From: DALYDP01 sp964348685
GTDB taxonomy: Bacteria > Patescibacteriota > Gracilibacteria > Peribacterales > Peribacteraceae
Assembly: GCA_964348685.1 (NCBI GenBank)
Contig: CAYGDM010000042.1
Location: 1-9,672, forward strand
Length of the DNA stretch: 9,672 nucleotides
Direction of reading: 5' to 3'
The notes under the pieces are model-generated. The model did not search any database and was not told the DNA's origin. It worked only from the letters and a program-made list of their open reading frames with translations. Numbering within the stretch: position 1 is the first letter of the stretch; the number at the start of each line of letters is the position of its first letter. Shown here piece after piece: positions 1-5,927 of the stretch. A program made the position numbers and the translations under genes.

Positions 1-1625
1 GCCGCTCGTCGTCTTCTTCAAGTCGTTCGTCTTCTTCTTCCAGCAGGTCGTCTTCGACCCGTTCATCGTCCGTTCGCTCATCGTCCGTTCGATCGTCGTC
101 CAATCGCTCATCGAGCCGCAGGATCGTCGTCGATCCTCCGCGCAGTTCGTCCGCGAGATCTTCTTCAATTCGTTCGTCATCCTCTTCCAGCCGTTCCTCT
201 TCGTCGTCTTCACGCTCCTCCTCTTCCTCGAGCCGTTCATCGTCATCCTCTTCGCGTTCTTCATCCTCTTCCAGCCGTTCCTCTTCGTCGTCTTCACGCT
301 CATCCTCGTCTTCGAGCCGCTCGTCGTCCTCTTCGATTCGTTCATCATCGTCATCGATCCGTTCTTCTTCAACCTCCAGCCGCTCCTCCTCGACCTCCAG
401 TCGATCGTCTTCGACCTCTTCGCGCTCGTCGTCGCTGCGCGCCTGCTTCAATAACTTCGATTGCGGCAACTGCGAACAATGCAGCAACGGCATCTGCCGC
501 GACGATCCGTCGTGCGACGACGACAACGAGTGCGACAGCAACTTCGACTGCGGCACGTGCGAGCAGTGCAGCAACAATCGCTGCGTGGACATCGCGAACT
601 GCGGCACGATCGCGGGTACGAACAGTACGTTCACGACGTTCGACGGCACGAACTTTACTTTCTCGGGCACGATCGGCACGACCAGCAGCACGCCGAATAC
701 CCCGCCCGTCAGCATCTGCGGCAACGGCGTCCGCGAACGCGGTGAAATCTGCGACGACGGCAACCAGATCGACGCCGACGAGTGCACCAATAACTGCCGC
801 CGCCCGCCGGACAGCGAGTGTACGTCCGCCGCGCAGTGCGAGAGCCGCATTTGCCGCGATAACCTGTGTGCGCCGTGCTCGCTCGACGAAGAGTGCCCCG
901 CCGACCACCGCTGTGTCGCGGGCAATTGCGTGATCGCTCCTCCCTTCTGCGGCAACGGCCGTTTGGAAGCGGGTGAACAGTGCGACGACGGCAACGCCAA
1001 CGACAACGACGTGTGCAGCAACGATTGCTTGCTCGGCACGAACCAGCGCTGCACGTATGACTACCAGTGCGACACGGGCCGTTGCGTGAACGGCATCTGC
1101 AGCCGCTGCACGACCGACGACCAGTGCCCCGCGAGCCTCGCGTGCATCGACGGCGAATGCCTCCGCGTCATGGACGTCGCGTACACCCCGAACTTCTGCG
1201 GCAACGCGATTCTCGAACCCGGCGAAGCCTGCGACCTCGGTCCGGAGAACAGCGATGCACCCAACGCCGCCTGCAGGCCCGACTGTTCGCGCGGCCGCTG
1301 CGGCGACAGCGTGCTCGATCGTCCGCTCGAAGTGTGCGACGACGGCAACACTGCGCCCGGCGACGGATGCAACGGACTCTGCCAAGTCGAGCCCGGCGCG
1401 CAGCCCGGAACGAATCCTGATACCCTCGCGCAGATCCCGTTCCAGCCCGGTAGCCAGACGGCGGGTCAGACGGGAGGCAGCCCGATCGACAACGTGATTC
1501 GTCCGAAGCCGCCGCTCTCCGGCGGGCAACTGAGCGAAGAAGGCCCCGCCACCGTGGCTGTTATGGCTGCGGGCGCCGCCGCGGGGTATGCCTTCGTGCG
1601 AAGGAGGTTTGGGAAGAAAAAATAG
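1..1625 (+). CDS. Cysteine-rich repeat surface protein with Arg-Ser repeat tract (5' partial)
   Basis: The reading frame is open from the window edge (first full codon at base 3) to the TAG at 1623-1625, giving 540 visible residues; the true start lies upstream. Visible residues 1-146 are an Arg-Ser repeat tract. Residues 148-200 hold two copies of a small module with core NFDCG-(N/T)-CEQCSN. A Thr/Ser-rich stretch of about 38 residues follows. Then come four CGNG...GE.CD repeats starting near residues 239, 316, 399 and 433, of the DUF4215/Myxococcus cysteine-rich repeat type; the first two carry an extra Cys module of about 40 residues. A Pro/Gly/Gln linker leads to a hydrophobic helix at about 515-532 and the basic end RRRFGKKK. 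This is the layout of a wall- or membrane-anchored extracellular protein: a disulfide-rich head, a low-complexity stalk and a C-terminal anchor. The family has no known enzymatic role, and binding or adhesion is a guess. The signal peptide, if any, is off the window. Confidence 0.82.
   Translation, partial: RSSSSSSRSSSSSSRSSSTRSSSVRSSSVRSSSNRSSSRRIVVDPPRSSSARSSSIRSSSSSSRSSSSSSRSSSSSSRSSSSSSRSSSSSSRSSSSSSRSSSSSSRSSSSSIRSSSSSIRSSSTSSRSSSTSSRSSSTSSRSSSLRACFNNFDCGNCEQCSNGICRDDPSCDDDNECDSNFDCGTCEQCSNNRCVDIANCGTIAGTNSTFTTFDGTNFTFSGTIGTTSSTPNTPPVSICGNGVRERGEICDDGNQIDADECTNNCRRPPDSECTSAAQCESRICRDNLCAPCSLDEECPADHRCVAGNCVIAPPFCGNGRLEAGEQCDDGNANDNDVCSNDCLLGTNQRCTYDYQCDTGRCVNGICSRCTTDDQCPASLACIDGECLRVMDVAYTPNFCGNAILEPGEACDLGPENSDAPNAACRPDCSRGRCGDSVLDRPLEVCDDGNTAPGDGCNGLCQVEPGAQPGTNPDTLAQIPFQPGSQTAGQTGGSPIDNVIRPKPPLSGGQLSEEGPATVAVMAAGAAAGYAFVRRRFGKKK
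3..437 (+). repeat. Arg-Ser heptad/pentad coding repeats
   Basis: In the frame of the surface protein, bases 3-437 encode units that each begin with Arg followed by Ser. Fourteen units are seven residues long (Arg plus six positions, mostly Ser, with an occasional Thr or Ile): two at 3-44 and twelve in unbroken tandem at 171-422. Between 45 and 170, and again at 423-437, the units are five residues, of the form RSSS-X with X = T, V, V, N, A, I or L. One stretch, 117-140, breaks the pattern (RRIVVDPP). All six serine codons are used, so the repetition is stronger at protein level than at DNA level. Confidence 0.9.
171..301 (+). repeat. 84-base offset direct duplication within the Arg-Ser tract
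   Basis: Bases 171-217 recur at 255-301 with one mismatch in 47 (176 against 260). The offset of 84 bases equals four heptad units. The sequence after each copy (218-254 and 302-338) keeps the amino acid pattern but differs at many third positions. This is what recent in-frame duplication of a four-heptad block inside an older repeat would leave. Confidence 0.85.
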
Positions 1626-1668
1626 CAGGTGTTCTCCGACGCGAAAGAACGCCTTCCGCCGCAGGGGT

Positions 1669-1717
1669 ATCCCTCTCCCCGTGGGAGAGGGTGGCGCGCA
1701 GCGCCGGGAGAGGGGAT
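1669..1717. repeat. GC-rich palindromic element, left of the DUF559 gene
   Basis: A perfect 9-base stem (CCCTCTCCC at 1671-1679, GGGAGAGGG at 1683-1691) closes a 3-base loop. It is followed by a second small stem (GGCGC 1693-1697, GCGCC 1701-1705) and a further GGGAGAGGGG at 1706-1715. The 5' arm could pair with either purine block, so the element can fold in two ways. No T-run follows, so it is not a typical intrinsic terminator, although it lies 46 bases past the surface protein stop. The same arms recur at 2106-2140 in roughly inverted arrangement. The rest of the gap at 1626-1737 shows nothing recognisable. Confidence 0.85.
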
Positions 1718-1737
1718 CCGTGGTTTAGCCTTTCTTC

Positions 1738-2118
1738 ATGCTACGCCACATCGACAAGGGCATTCATCACCTGGAGTTCGCGAAGGACCTCCGCAAACGG
1801 CAGACCAAGGCCGAACAGATTATCTGGCGGTATGTACGTGCGAAGCGGTTTCATCAGACGAAATTTCGCCGACAGGTTCCCGTTGGGGCTTATATCGCTG
1901 ATTTTCTGTGTGTTGGTGCGAAGCTTGTCATCGAGATCGACGGACATGGACACGATCAGTCTAATGCAAAAGAATACGACCGGGTGAGAGACGCGTACTT
2001 CCAATCGTGGGGATTTAGAGTGTTGAGGTTTACAAATCAGCAAGTTTTGGAGAATCCGGGAGAAGTGGTGGAAGTTATTGCGAAAATCCTCTCCCGCCTC
2101 GAAAGCCCCTCTCCCTAA
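1738..2118 (+). CDS. DUF559 family endonuclease-like protein
   Basis: The 126-residue product matches the usual layout of DUF559 proteins, small PD-(D/E)XK-fold relatives of Vsr-type endonucleases. Helical N-terminal segment: AEQIIWRYVRAKRF (25-38). Core: VGAYIADFLC (49-58) and LVIEIDGHGH (63-72), giving candidate catalytic acids Asp55, Glu66 and Asp68 plus His70/72. C-terminal motif: WGFRVLRF (91-98). Nuclease activity is inferred from the family; the substrate is unknown. ATG 1738 is chosen because an in-frame TAG lies just upstream at 1726-1728; no Shine-Dalgarno site is visible. The stop TAA (2116-2118) and the last residues SPSP lie inside the right palindromic element. The 3' half looks more AT-rich than the neighbouring genes and the gene is flanked by inverted elements, which fits horizontal or repeat-associated acquisition. 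Confidence 0.88.
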   Translation: MLRHIDKGIHHLEFAKDLRKRQTKAEQIIWRYVRAKRFHQTKFRRQVPVGAYIADFLCVGAKLVIEIDGHGHDQSNAKEYDRVRDAYFQSWGFRVLRFTNQQVLENPGEVVEVIAKILSRLESPSP

Positions 2119-2140
2119 CCCTCTCCCGCCGGGAGAGGGG
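2106..2140. repeat. GC-rich palindromic element, right of the DUF559 gene
   Basis: It consists of CCCCTCTCCC (2106-2115), TAA (2116-2118, the DUF559 stop), CCCTCTCCC (2119-2127), a 3-base loop GCC, and GGGAGAGGGG (2131-2140). The inner stem is 9 bases, perfect, with the same arms as the element at 1669-1717. Read on the opposite strand it has the same order as the left element: a hairpin first, then an extra purine block. It lies between convergent genes and could act as a weak bidirectional terminator, but no T-run directly follows in either direction. Bases 2141-2192 hold nothing else recognisable. Confidence 0.85.
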
Positions 2141-2192
2141 ACGGTTCTACTTTTCGTATGGGTACAATAAAACGACGTTGGTTTTCCGTAGG

Positions 2193-4331
2193 TTACAGCC
2201 CAAGTGCTGATGCCTCCTTCTTCATCGCCTCGAGCACGATGCCGACCATCTCGTTCAGCGGAATACCAAGCAGTGTCTCGCATTGTTTGATTTGCACGCG
2301 ATCGACCTGGGCGGCGAAGCCTTTGTCTTTCAGCTTCTTCGTGACGCTCGACACTTCGACGTCGGCGATCTTCTTGCTTGGGCGCACGTACGTGACGGCG
2401 ATGATGAAGCCCGTAAGCTCGTCGACGCAGTAGAGGGCTTTGCGCAGCGAAGAATTCAACGGGTACTGTTCGCCGTAGAGCGACTGGTAGTGCGCGCGGA
2501 TGTCGCCGAGCAGCTCTTCGGGCGCAGAGATCGTTTTGAGCATCTCTTCGAGCGTCGTGCCGCAGTGCTTTTCGAAATCTTTGCCCAGGTTGTCCCAGTC
2601 GAGATCGTGGAGCATGCCCGCGACCTTCCACGTGGCGGGATCGCCGCCGAAGCGTGGGGCCAACGCTTCCATGGTGGCGCCGGTCGCGATGAGGTGCGCT
2701 TTCGTCTGCACCGCATGCGTTTCGAGCAGGCCGTGAGCACCTTCCAAGAGATGTCCGTACTTCGAGTGTTCGGGAAGCAAGTGATCGCTGGAAGAGGGGA
2801 GTGCGGCGGCTGGGATCGAATTTTTCTTTGCACCTGCGTCGGCCGTAGTCCGCCCGGGGCGGACGGAGGCCGCATGAGAAGGTTTCATAATCGGAAAAAG
2901 CACCACATCACGCAGATTTTCCTGGTTCGTGAGGAGCGCCAGGATGCGATCGACGCCCATGCCCCATCCCGAACACGGCGGGCAGCCGTACTCGAGCGCT
3001 TCGATGAATGAGTCGTCCTTCGCGTGCGCCTCGGTGTCGCCTCCTTTTTTGGCTTGTGCTTGCTGTGCGAAGCGTTCCGCCTGGTCCACCGGATCCACGA
3101 GTTCGCTGTAGGCGTTTACGATTTCCCATCCGCTGACCACGAGCTGGAAGCGGTCGGTCACGTCGGGGTCTTGGTCGTTTTTGCGCGCGAGCGGCGAGAG
3201 GTCGATCGGGTGGCTCGTCACGAACGTCGGTTCGACGATCGAGGGGCGCGACACTTTCTTATAGAGCTGGTCGATCAGGTTGCCGCGGCCGAGCTTGGAG
3301 ACGTCGACGTCGAGTTTGATATTCTTTTCTTTCATCGCCGCACGGAGGTCGTCTGCGGTTGTGCACTCGGCGTAGTCGATGCCGCAGTCTTTTTTGATGA
3401 GTTCGCGCAGCGTGTACGTCGGCCACGCTTTGCCGAAGTCGACGTCGTGTAGCGTGCCTTCTCGGTCGGGGATCGAGACCTTCGTGGTTCCCATCGTTTT
3501 CGTTAAAAGCGCTTTCATCATCTCCTCGGTGAACCGCATGTTCATGCGGAAATCCCAATATGCTGCGTAATGCTCGCACATCGTAAATTCCTGGAGGTGG
3601 CTGGGGTCCATGCCTTCGTTGCGGAAGACCGGGCCGATCGAGAACGTGCGGTCGAATCCGCCGACCAAACATTCTTTTTGGTGCGTTTCGAGCGCGATGC
3701 GCAGATACACGTCGAGGTCCAATGCGTCGTGGTGCGTCGTGAAGGGCGTCGCGAGCGCACCCGAGGCCGCGTTCACGAGCACGGGCAAATCGACTTCGAC
3801 GAAGCCGTGTTCCCAGTAGAATTCGCGCATCGCACGGATGAATGCCGACCGCAGCAGGAAGCGGTCCATCGACTCGCGATTGCTTAACGTATCGAGGTAG
3901 CGGTGGCGGTAGATCGTTTCGCGGTCCGACACGCCGTGCCATTTTTCCGGCGGTTGGCGCAGCGCCTTCGTGAGCATCGCCCACGTCTTCACTGCGACGG
4001 TCGGTTCTCCTTTTTTCGTCGCGAACCGCTCGCCTTCGACGCCGATGAAATCGCCGAGGTCGACCGCGTCCATGAACTCTGTATAGGAAGCCTCGCCGAT
4101 CGTTTCGACCTGGAGCGCGATCTGCACACGGCCCGATTGGTCCTGCAACGTCGCGAATGCCAGTTTGCCCATATCTCGCAGTAATACCACGCGCCCGGCG
4201 ATCTTTACCTGCGTGCCGTCCTTTTCCTCTCGCGCGCCGATAAGGCTATGCGAACGGTCGAACGACGCCGCGTACGGGTTCTTGCCGCTATCGCGCAGCT
4301 TCTGCGCTTTCTGCAATCGAATGTCGTCCAT
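2193..4331 (-). CDS. lysS: Lysyl-tRNA synthetase (class II) with C-terminal HD phosphohydrolase domain
   Basis: The 712-residue product charges tRNA-Lys with lysine in the cytoplasm. Residues 1-35 are an N-terminal helix; about 40-120 form the OB-fold anticodon-binding domain (KIAGRVVLLRDMGKLAFATL). The class II core follows: motif 1 near 160-183, motif 2 with VGGFDRTFSIGPVFRNEG (223-240), the lysine-pocket segment WEIVNAYSEL (402-411), and motif 3 WGMGVDRILALL (456-467) to FPIMKP (479-484). Bacterial LysRS normally ends there at about 500 residues. Here a linker (485-518) leads to a second domain (519-712) of the HD superfamily, with candidate metal ligands His546, His575-Asp576, His589, His614 and Asp637. 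Start: MDDIRLQKAQ at 4331, because the 25 codons upstream do not look like LysRS and run into the divergent cyclophilin gene. An AT-rich TATTCT (minus strand, 4345-4340) sits just upstream, a weak hint of a leaderless transcript. Confidence 0.93.
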   Translation of the reverse strand: MDDIRLQKAQKLRDSGKNPYAASFDRSHSLIGAREEKDGTQVKIAGRVVLLRDMGKLAFATLQDQSGRVQIALQVETIGEASYTEFMDAVDLGDFIGVEGERFATKKGEPTVAVKTWAMLTKALRQPPEKWHGVSDRETIYRHRYLDTLSNRESMDRFLLRSAFIRAMREFYWEHGFVEVDLPVLVNAASGALATPFTTHHDALDLDVYLRIALETHQKECLVGGFDRTFSIGPVFRNEGMDPSHLQEFTMCEHYAAYWDFRMNMRFTEEMMKALLTKTMGTTKVSIPDREGTLHDVDFGKAWPTYTLRELIKKDCGIDYAECTTADDLRAAMKEKNIKLDVDVSKLGRGNLIDQLYKKVSRPSIVEPTFVTSHPIDLSPLARKNDQDPDVTDRFQLVVSGWEIVNAYSELVDPVDQAERFAQQAQAKKGGDTEAHAKDDSFIEALEYGCPPCSGWGMGVDRILALLTNQENLRDVVLFPIMKPSHAASVRPGRTTADAGAKKNSIPAAALPSSSDHLLPEHSKYGHLLEGAHGLLETHAVQTKAHLIATGATMEALAPRFGGDPATWKVAGMLHDLDWDNLGKDFEKHCGTTLEEMLKTISAPEELLGDIRAHYQSLYGEQYPLNSSLRKALYCVDELTGFIIAVTYVRPSKKIADVEVSSVTKKLKDKGFAAQVDRVQIKQCETLLGIPLNEMVGIVLEAMKKEASALGL

Positions 4332-4378
4332 CGGCGGGCAGAATACCGCATGGAAGCACGAAGAGGTAGGATGAGGCC

Positions 4379-5074
4379 ATGCATCTCGCCCGCTTTGTCC
4401 TCGCATCGACTCTTCTGTTTCCGACGCTCGCGTTCGCCGCGCCGTCCGTTCCTGAGTGGGACGGGACGTTGTTGAACGGAGACCATACCGTCGTGCTTGA
4501 TACGTCGATGGGTGATATCGCGCTTATGCTCGACGCCGATGAAGCGCCGAAGACCGTGACGAATTTCATCGAACTTGCGAAAGCGGGCTATTACGACGGG
4601 CTGACGTTCCACCGCGTGATCCCGGATTTTATGATCCAAGGCGGCGATCCGAAGGGCGACGGGACGGGAGGGGAGAGTATCTACGGGAAATCGTTCGACG
4701 ACGAGATCAACGACACCAAGCTGCGGCGGGGCGTTATTGCGATGGCGAACGCCGGCCCCGACACGAACGGCAGCCAATTCTTTATCGTCCAAGCTGATGA
4801 AACGCCCTGGCTTGACGGGCAGTACACGGCGTTCGGTCACGTGACAAAAGGCATGGACGTCGTCGACATGATCGCAGCGGTGAAACGGAATGACACGGAT
4901 AAGCCCGTGAAGCCGGTGACGTTCACGGTGAAAATGCCGTCCGTTCGGTCGACGTCGTACGAAACGACGGCCCGCGAAAAAGCACGCGCTGCGGCCAAAG
5001 AGCGTCGGAAGAGGGCGGCAGAACGCCGTCAAAAGCGCCTGGAAGCACGTGAACGCGCGTCGGAAGCACGGTAA
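4379..5074 (+). CDS. Exported cyclophilin-type peptidyl-prolyl cis-trans isomerase
   Basis: The 231-residue product catalyses proline cis-trans isomerisation to assist folding. Residues 1-20 form a signal peptide ending AFA before APSVPEW, with no lipobox Cys, so the protein should act outside the cytoplasmic membrane. The cyclophilin domain spans about 37-186: FHRVIPDFMIQGGDP (77-91) holds catalytic Arg79 and Gln87; NGSQFFIV (130-137) and WLDGQYTAFGHV (144-155) follow. Relative to human cyclophilin A the Trp121 equivalent is Trp144, and the His126 position is Tyr149. Residues 196-231 form a tail made almost wholly of Arg, Lys, Glu and Ala, probably one long charged helix, unusual for a small bacterial cyclophilin. 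AGG at 4368-4370 is a plausible ribosome-binding site 8 bases before ATG. The gene is divergent from lysS, with 47 bases between the starts. Confidence 0.95.
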   Translation: MHLARFVLASTLLFPTLAFAAPSVPEWDGTLLNGDHTVVLDTSMGDIALMLDADEAPKTVTNFIELAKAGYYDGLTFHRVIPDFMIQGGDPKGDGTGGESIYGKSFDDEINDTKLRRGVIAMANAGPDTNGSQFFIVQADETPWLDGQYTAFGHVTKGMDVVDMIAAVKRNDTDKPVKPVTFTVKMPSVRSTSYETTAREKARAAAKERRKRAAERRQKRLEARERASEAR

Positions 5075-5177
5075 GGCATCATTCGTATACCTCTTCCTTA
5101 TATAGGCCTCGCGAGAACGTCCTTGCAGGTTGGTCTTCCAAGCGATAGGAAACGTCCACAAGAAGTGAACAGTCTTG

Positions 5178-5206
5178 TTGACAGTGCCTTTTCCCATCCG
5201 TAGGAT
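5178..5206 (+). promoter_or_regulatory. Sigma-70-like promoter for the ribosomal protein cluster
   Basis: A perfect TTGACA (5178-5183) is followed by a 17-base spacer and TAGGAT (5201-5206), which matches TATAAT at four of six positions including the critical A2 and T6. It lies 101 bases upstream of the rplC start in the only sizeable gap before the cluster. Transcription would begin near 5213. The spacing and location support it; the start has not been measured. Confidence 0.65.
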
Positions 5207-5212
5207 CCCCGC

Positions 5213-5307
5213 ACTCCATAGCAAGGAAGCCCATGTGGGCGCACTTGTGTTCGAGCCTCCCGTCCGCGTTCGCGGCACTACAGAGGCCAGAGGAACCTCC
5301 AAGCTCT
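5213..5307 (+). promoter_or_regulatory. Candidate 5' leader RNA of rplC
   Basis: The roughly 95-base leader holds several short perfect stems: GCCC/GGGC (5229-5232, 5237-5240), CCGCG/CGCGG with a 2-base loop (5264-5268, 5271-5275), and GAGG/CCTC (5290-5293, 5296-5299). The GAGG of the last stem is the only Shine-Dalgarno-like sequence before rplC (14 bases from the ATG), so the hairpin could mask it. In E. coli this cluster is feedback-regulated by L4 through its leader; whether that occurs here is inference. The upstream part of the gap, 5075-5177, shows only a short palindrome CTCGCGAG near 5107 and no convincing terminator. Confidence 0.35.
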
Positions 5308-5925
5308 ATGATCGGTATCATCGCCAAAAAGGTCGGCATGTCTCGCGTCTTCCGTGAAACGGGGGAGGCTGTCGCGGTTACGTACCTCGAAGTCAGCCCG
5401 AACACGGTCGTCCGCACGAAGACGAAGGAGAAGGACGGCTACGATGCCGTCGTCCTTGGTGTCGAACCGAAGGAGTGGAAGACCGGCAATGGCAAAGAAA
5501 TGAAGCGTTATAAGGTTCAGAAAGAGTGGCAGGTCGATTCGCTCGACGGCTACGCCCCCGGTACGACCCTCACAGCCGAACTTTTGCCCGTCGATGCCAC
5601 GGTCACGGTGACCGCCATCTCGAAGGGTAAGGGTTTCCAGGGTGTCGTGAAGCGCTTCCACTTCGGAGGCGGTCCCGGCTCCCACGGCTCGCACTTCAAG
5701 CGCGAACCGGGTTCGATCGGTATGCGTACCGATCCGGGTCGTATTTTCCGCGGCCGCGCGATGGCCGGTCACATGGGTCTGGAGCAGGTCACGGTGAAGA
5801 ACCGCGCAGTCCTCGTTTCTGACGCCAAAAAGAACCTCGTTGGCATTTCTGGTCCGGTCCCGGGCCCGAACGGCGCGACGGTGTTTTTGACGCTTGAGCT
5901 CGCCTCCACCAAGGCTTCCAAATAA
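5308..5925 (+). CDS. rplC: 50S ribosomal protein L3
   Basis: The 205-residue product is close to the usual bacterial length (209 in E. coli). L3 is a primary 23S rRNA-binding protein whose extended loop reaches the peptidyl transferase centre. The N-terminus MIGIIAKKVGMSRVF and the loop region SKGKGFQGVVKRFHFGG (105-121), followed by EPGSIGMRTDPGRIFRGRAM (133-152) and AGHMG (153-157), are diagnostic. The start at 5308 is set by homology; the frame stays open upstream to 5233, but those 25 codons are not L3-like and overlap the likely leader. It is the first gene of the cluster here. The TAA is two bases before rplD. Confidence 0.97.
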   Translation: MIGIIAKKVGMSRVFRETGEAVAVTYLEVSPNTVVRTKTKEKDGYDAVVLGVEPKEWKTGNGKEMKRYKVQKEWQVDSLDGYAPGTTLTAELLPVDATVTVTAISKGKGFQGVVKRFHFGGGPGSHGSHFKREPGSIGMRTDPGRIFRGRAMAGHMGLEQVTVKNRAVLVSDAKKNLVGISGPVPGPNGATVFLTLELASTKASK

Positions 5926-5927
5926 CC

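Noticed and set aside
3..437. CRISPR array or non-coding satellite at the left edge
   Set aside because: Units are contiguous with no spacers, are multiples of codons, and stay in frame with the downstream Cys-rich domains.
461..933. Short plus-strand open frames in other phases inside the surface protein gene
   Set aside because: They are Arg-rich shifted readings of the Cys repeats with no independent support.
369..1529. Long minus-strand open frame opposite the cysteine-rich surface protein
   Set aside because: Its product is Ala/Val/Arg low complexity caused by the codon pattern of the plus-strand gene; the plus strand has clear Cys repeats and a membrane anchor.
1629..1987. Open frames overlapping the left palindrome and the start of the DUF559 gene
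   Set aside because: They are in other phases from the DUF559 frame, which carries all the conserved motifs.
2119..2192. Rho-independent terminator between the convergent DUF559 and lysS genes
   Set aside because: A strong hairpin exists at 2119-2140, but no T-run follows the stem in either direction, so it is kept as a repeat element.
4332..4406. N-terminal extension of LysRS from an upstream start at 4406
   Set aside because: The 25 extra residues show no LysRS similarity and would overlap the start of the divergent cyclophilin gene; the MDDIRLQKAQ start fits the family.
5075..5177. Small gene or RNA in the cyclophilin-rplC gap
   Set aside because: No tRNA-like folding, no supported open frame and no recognisable motif besides the promoter further right.
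5233..5307. Upstream start for L3
   Set aside because: L3 proteins begin at MIGIIAKKVGMSRVF; the extra 25 codons lie in the presumed leader.
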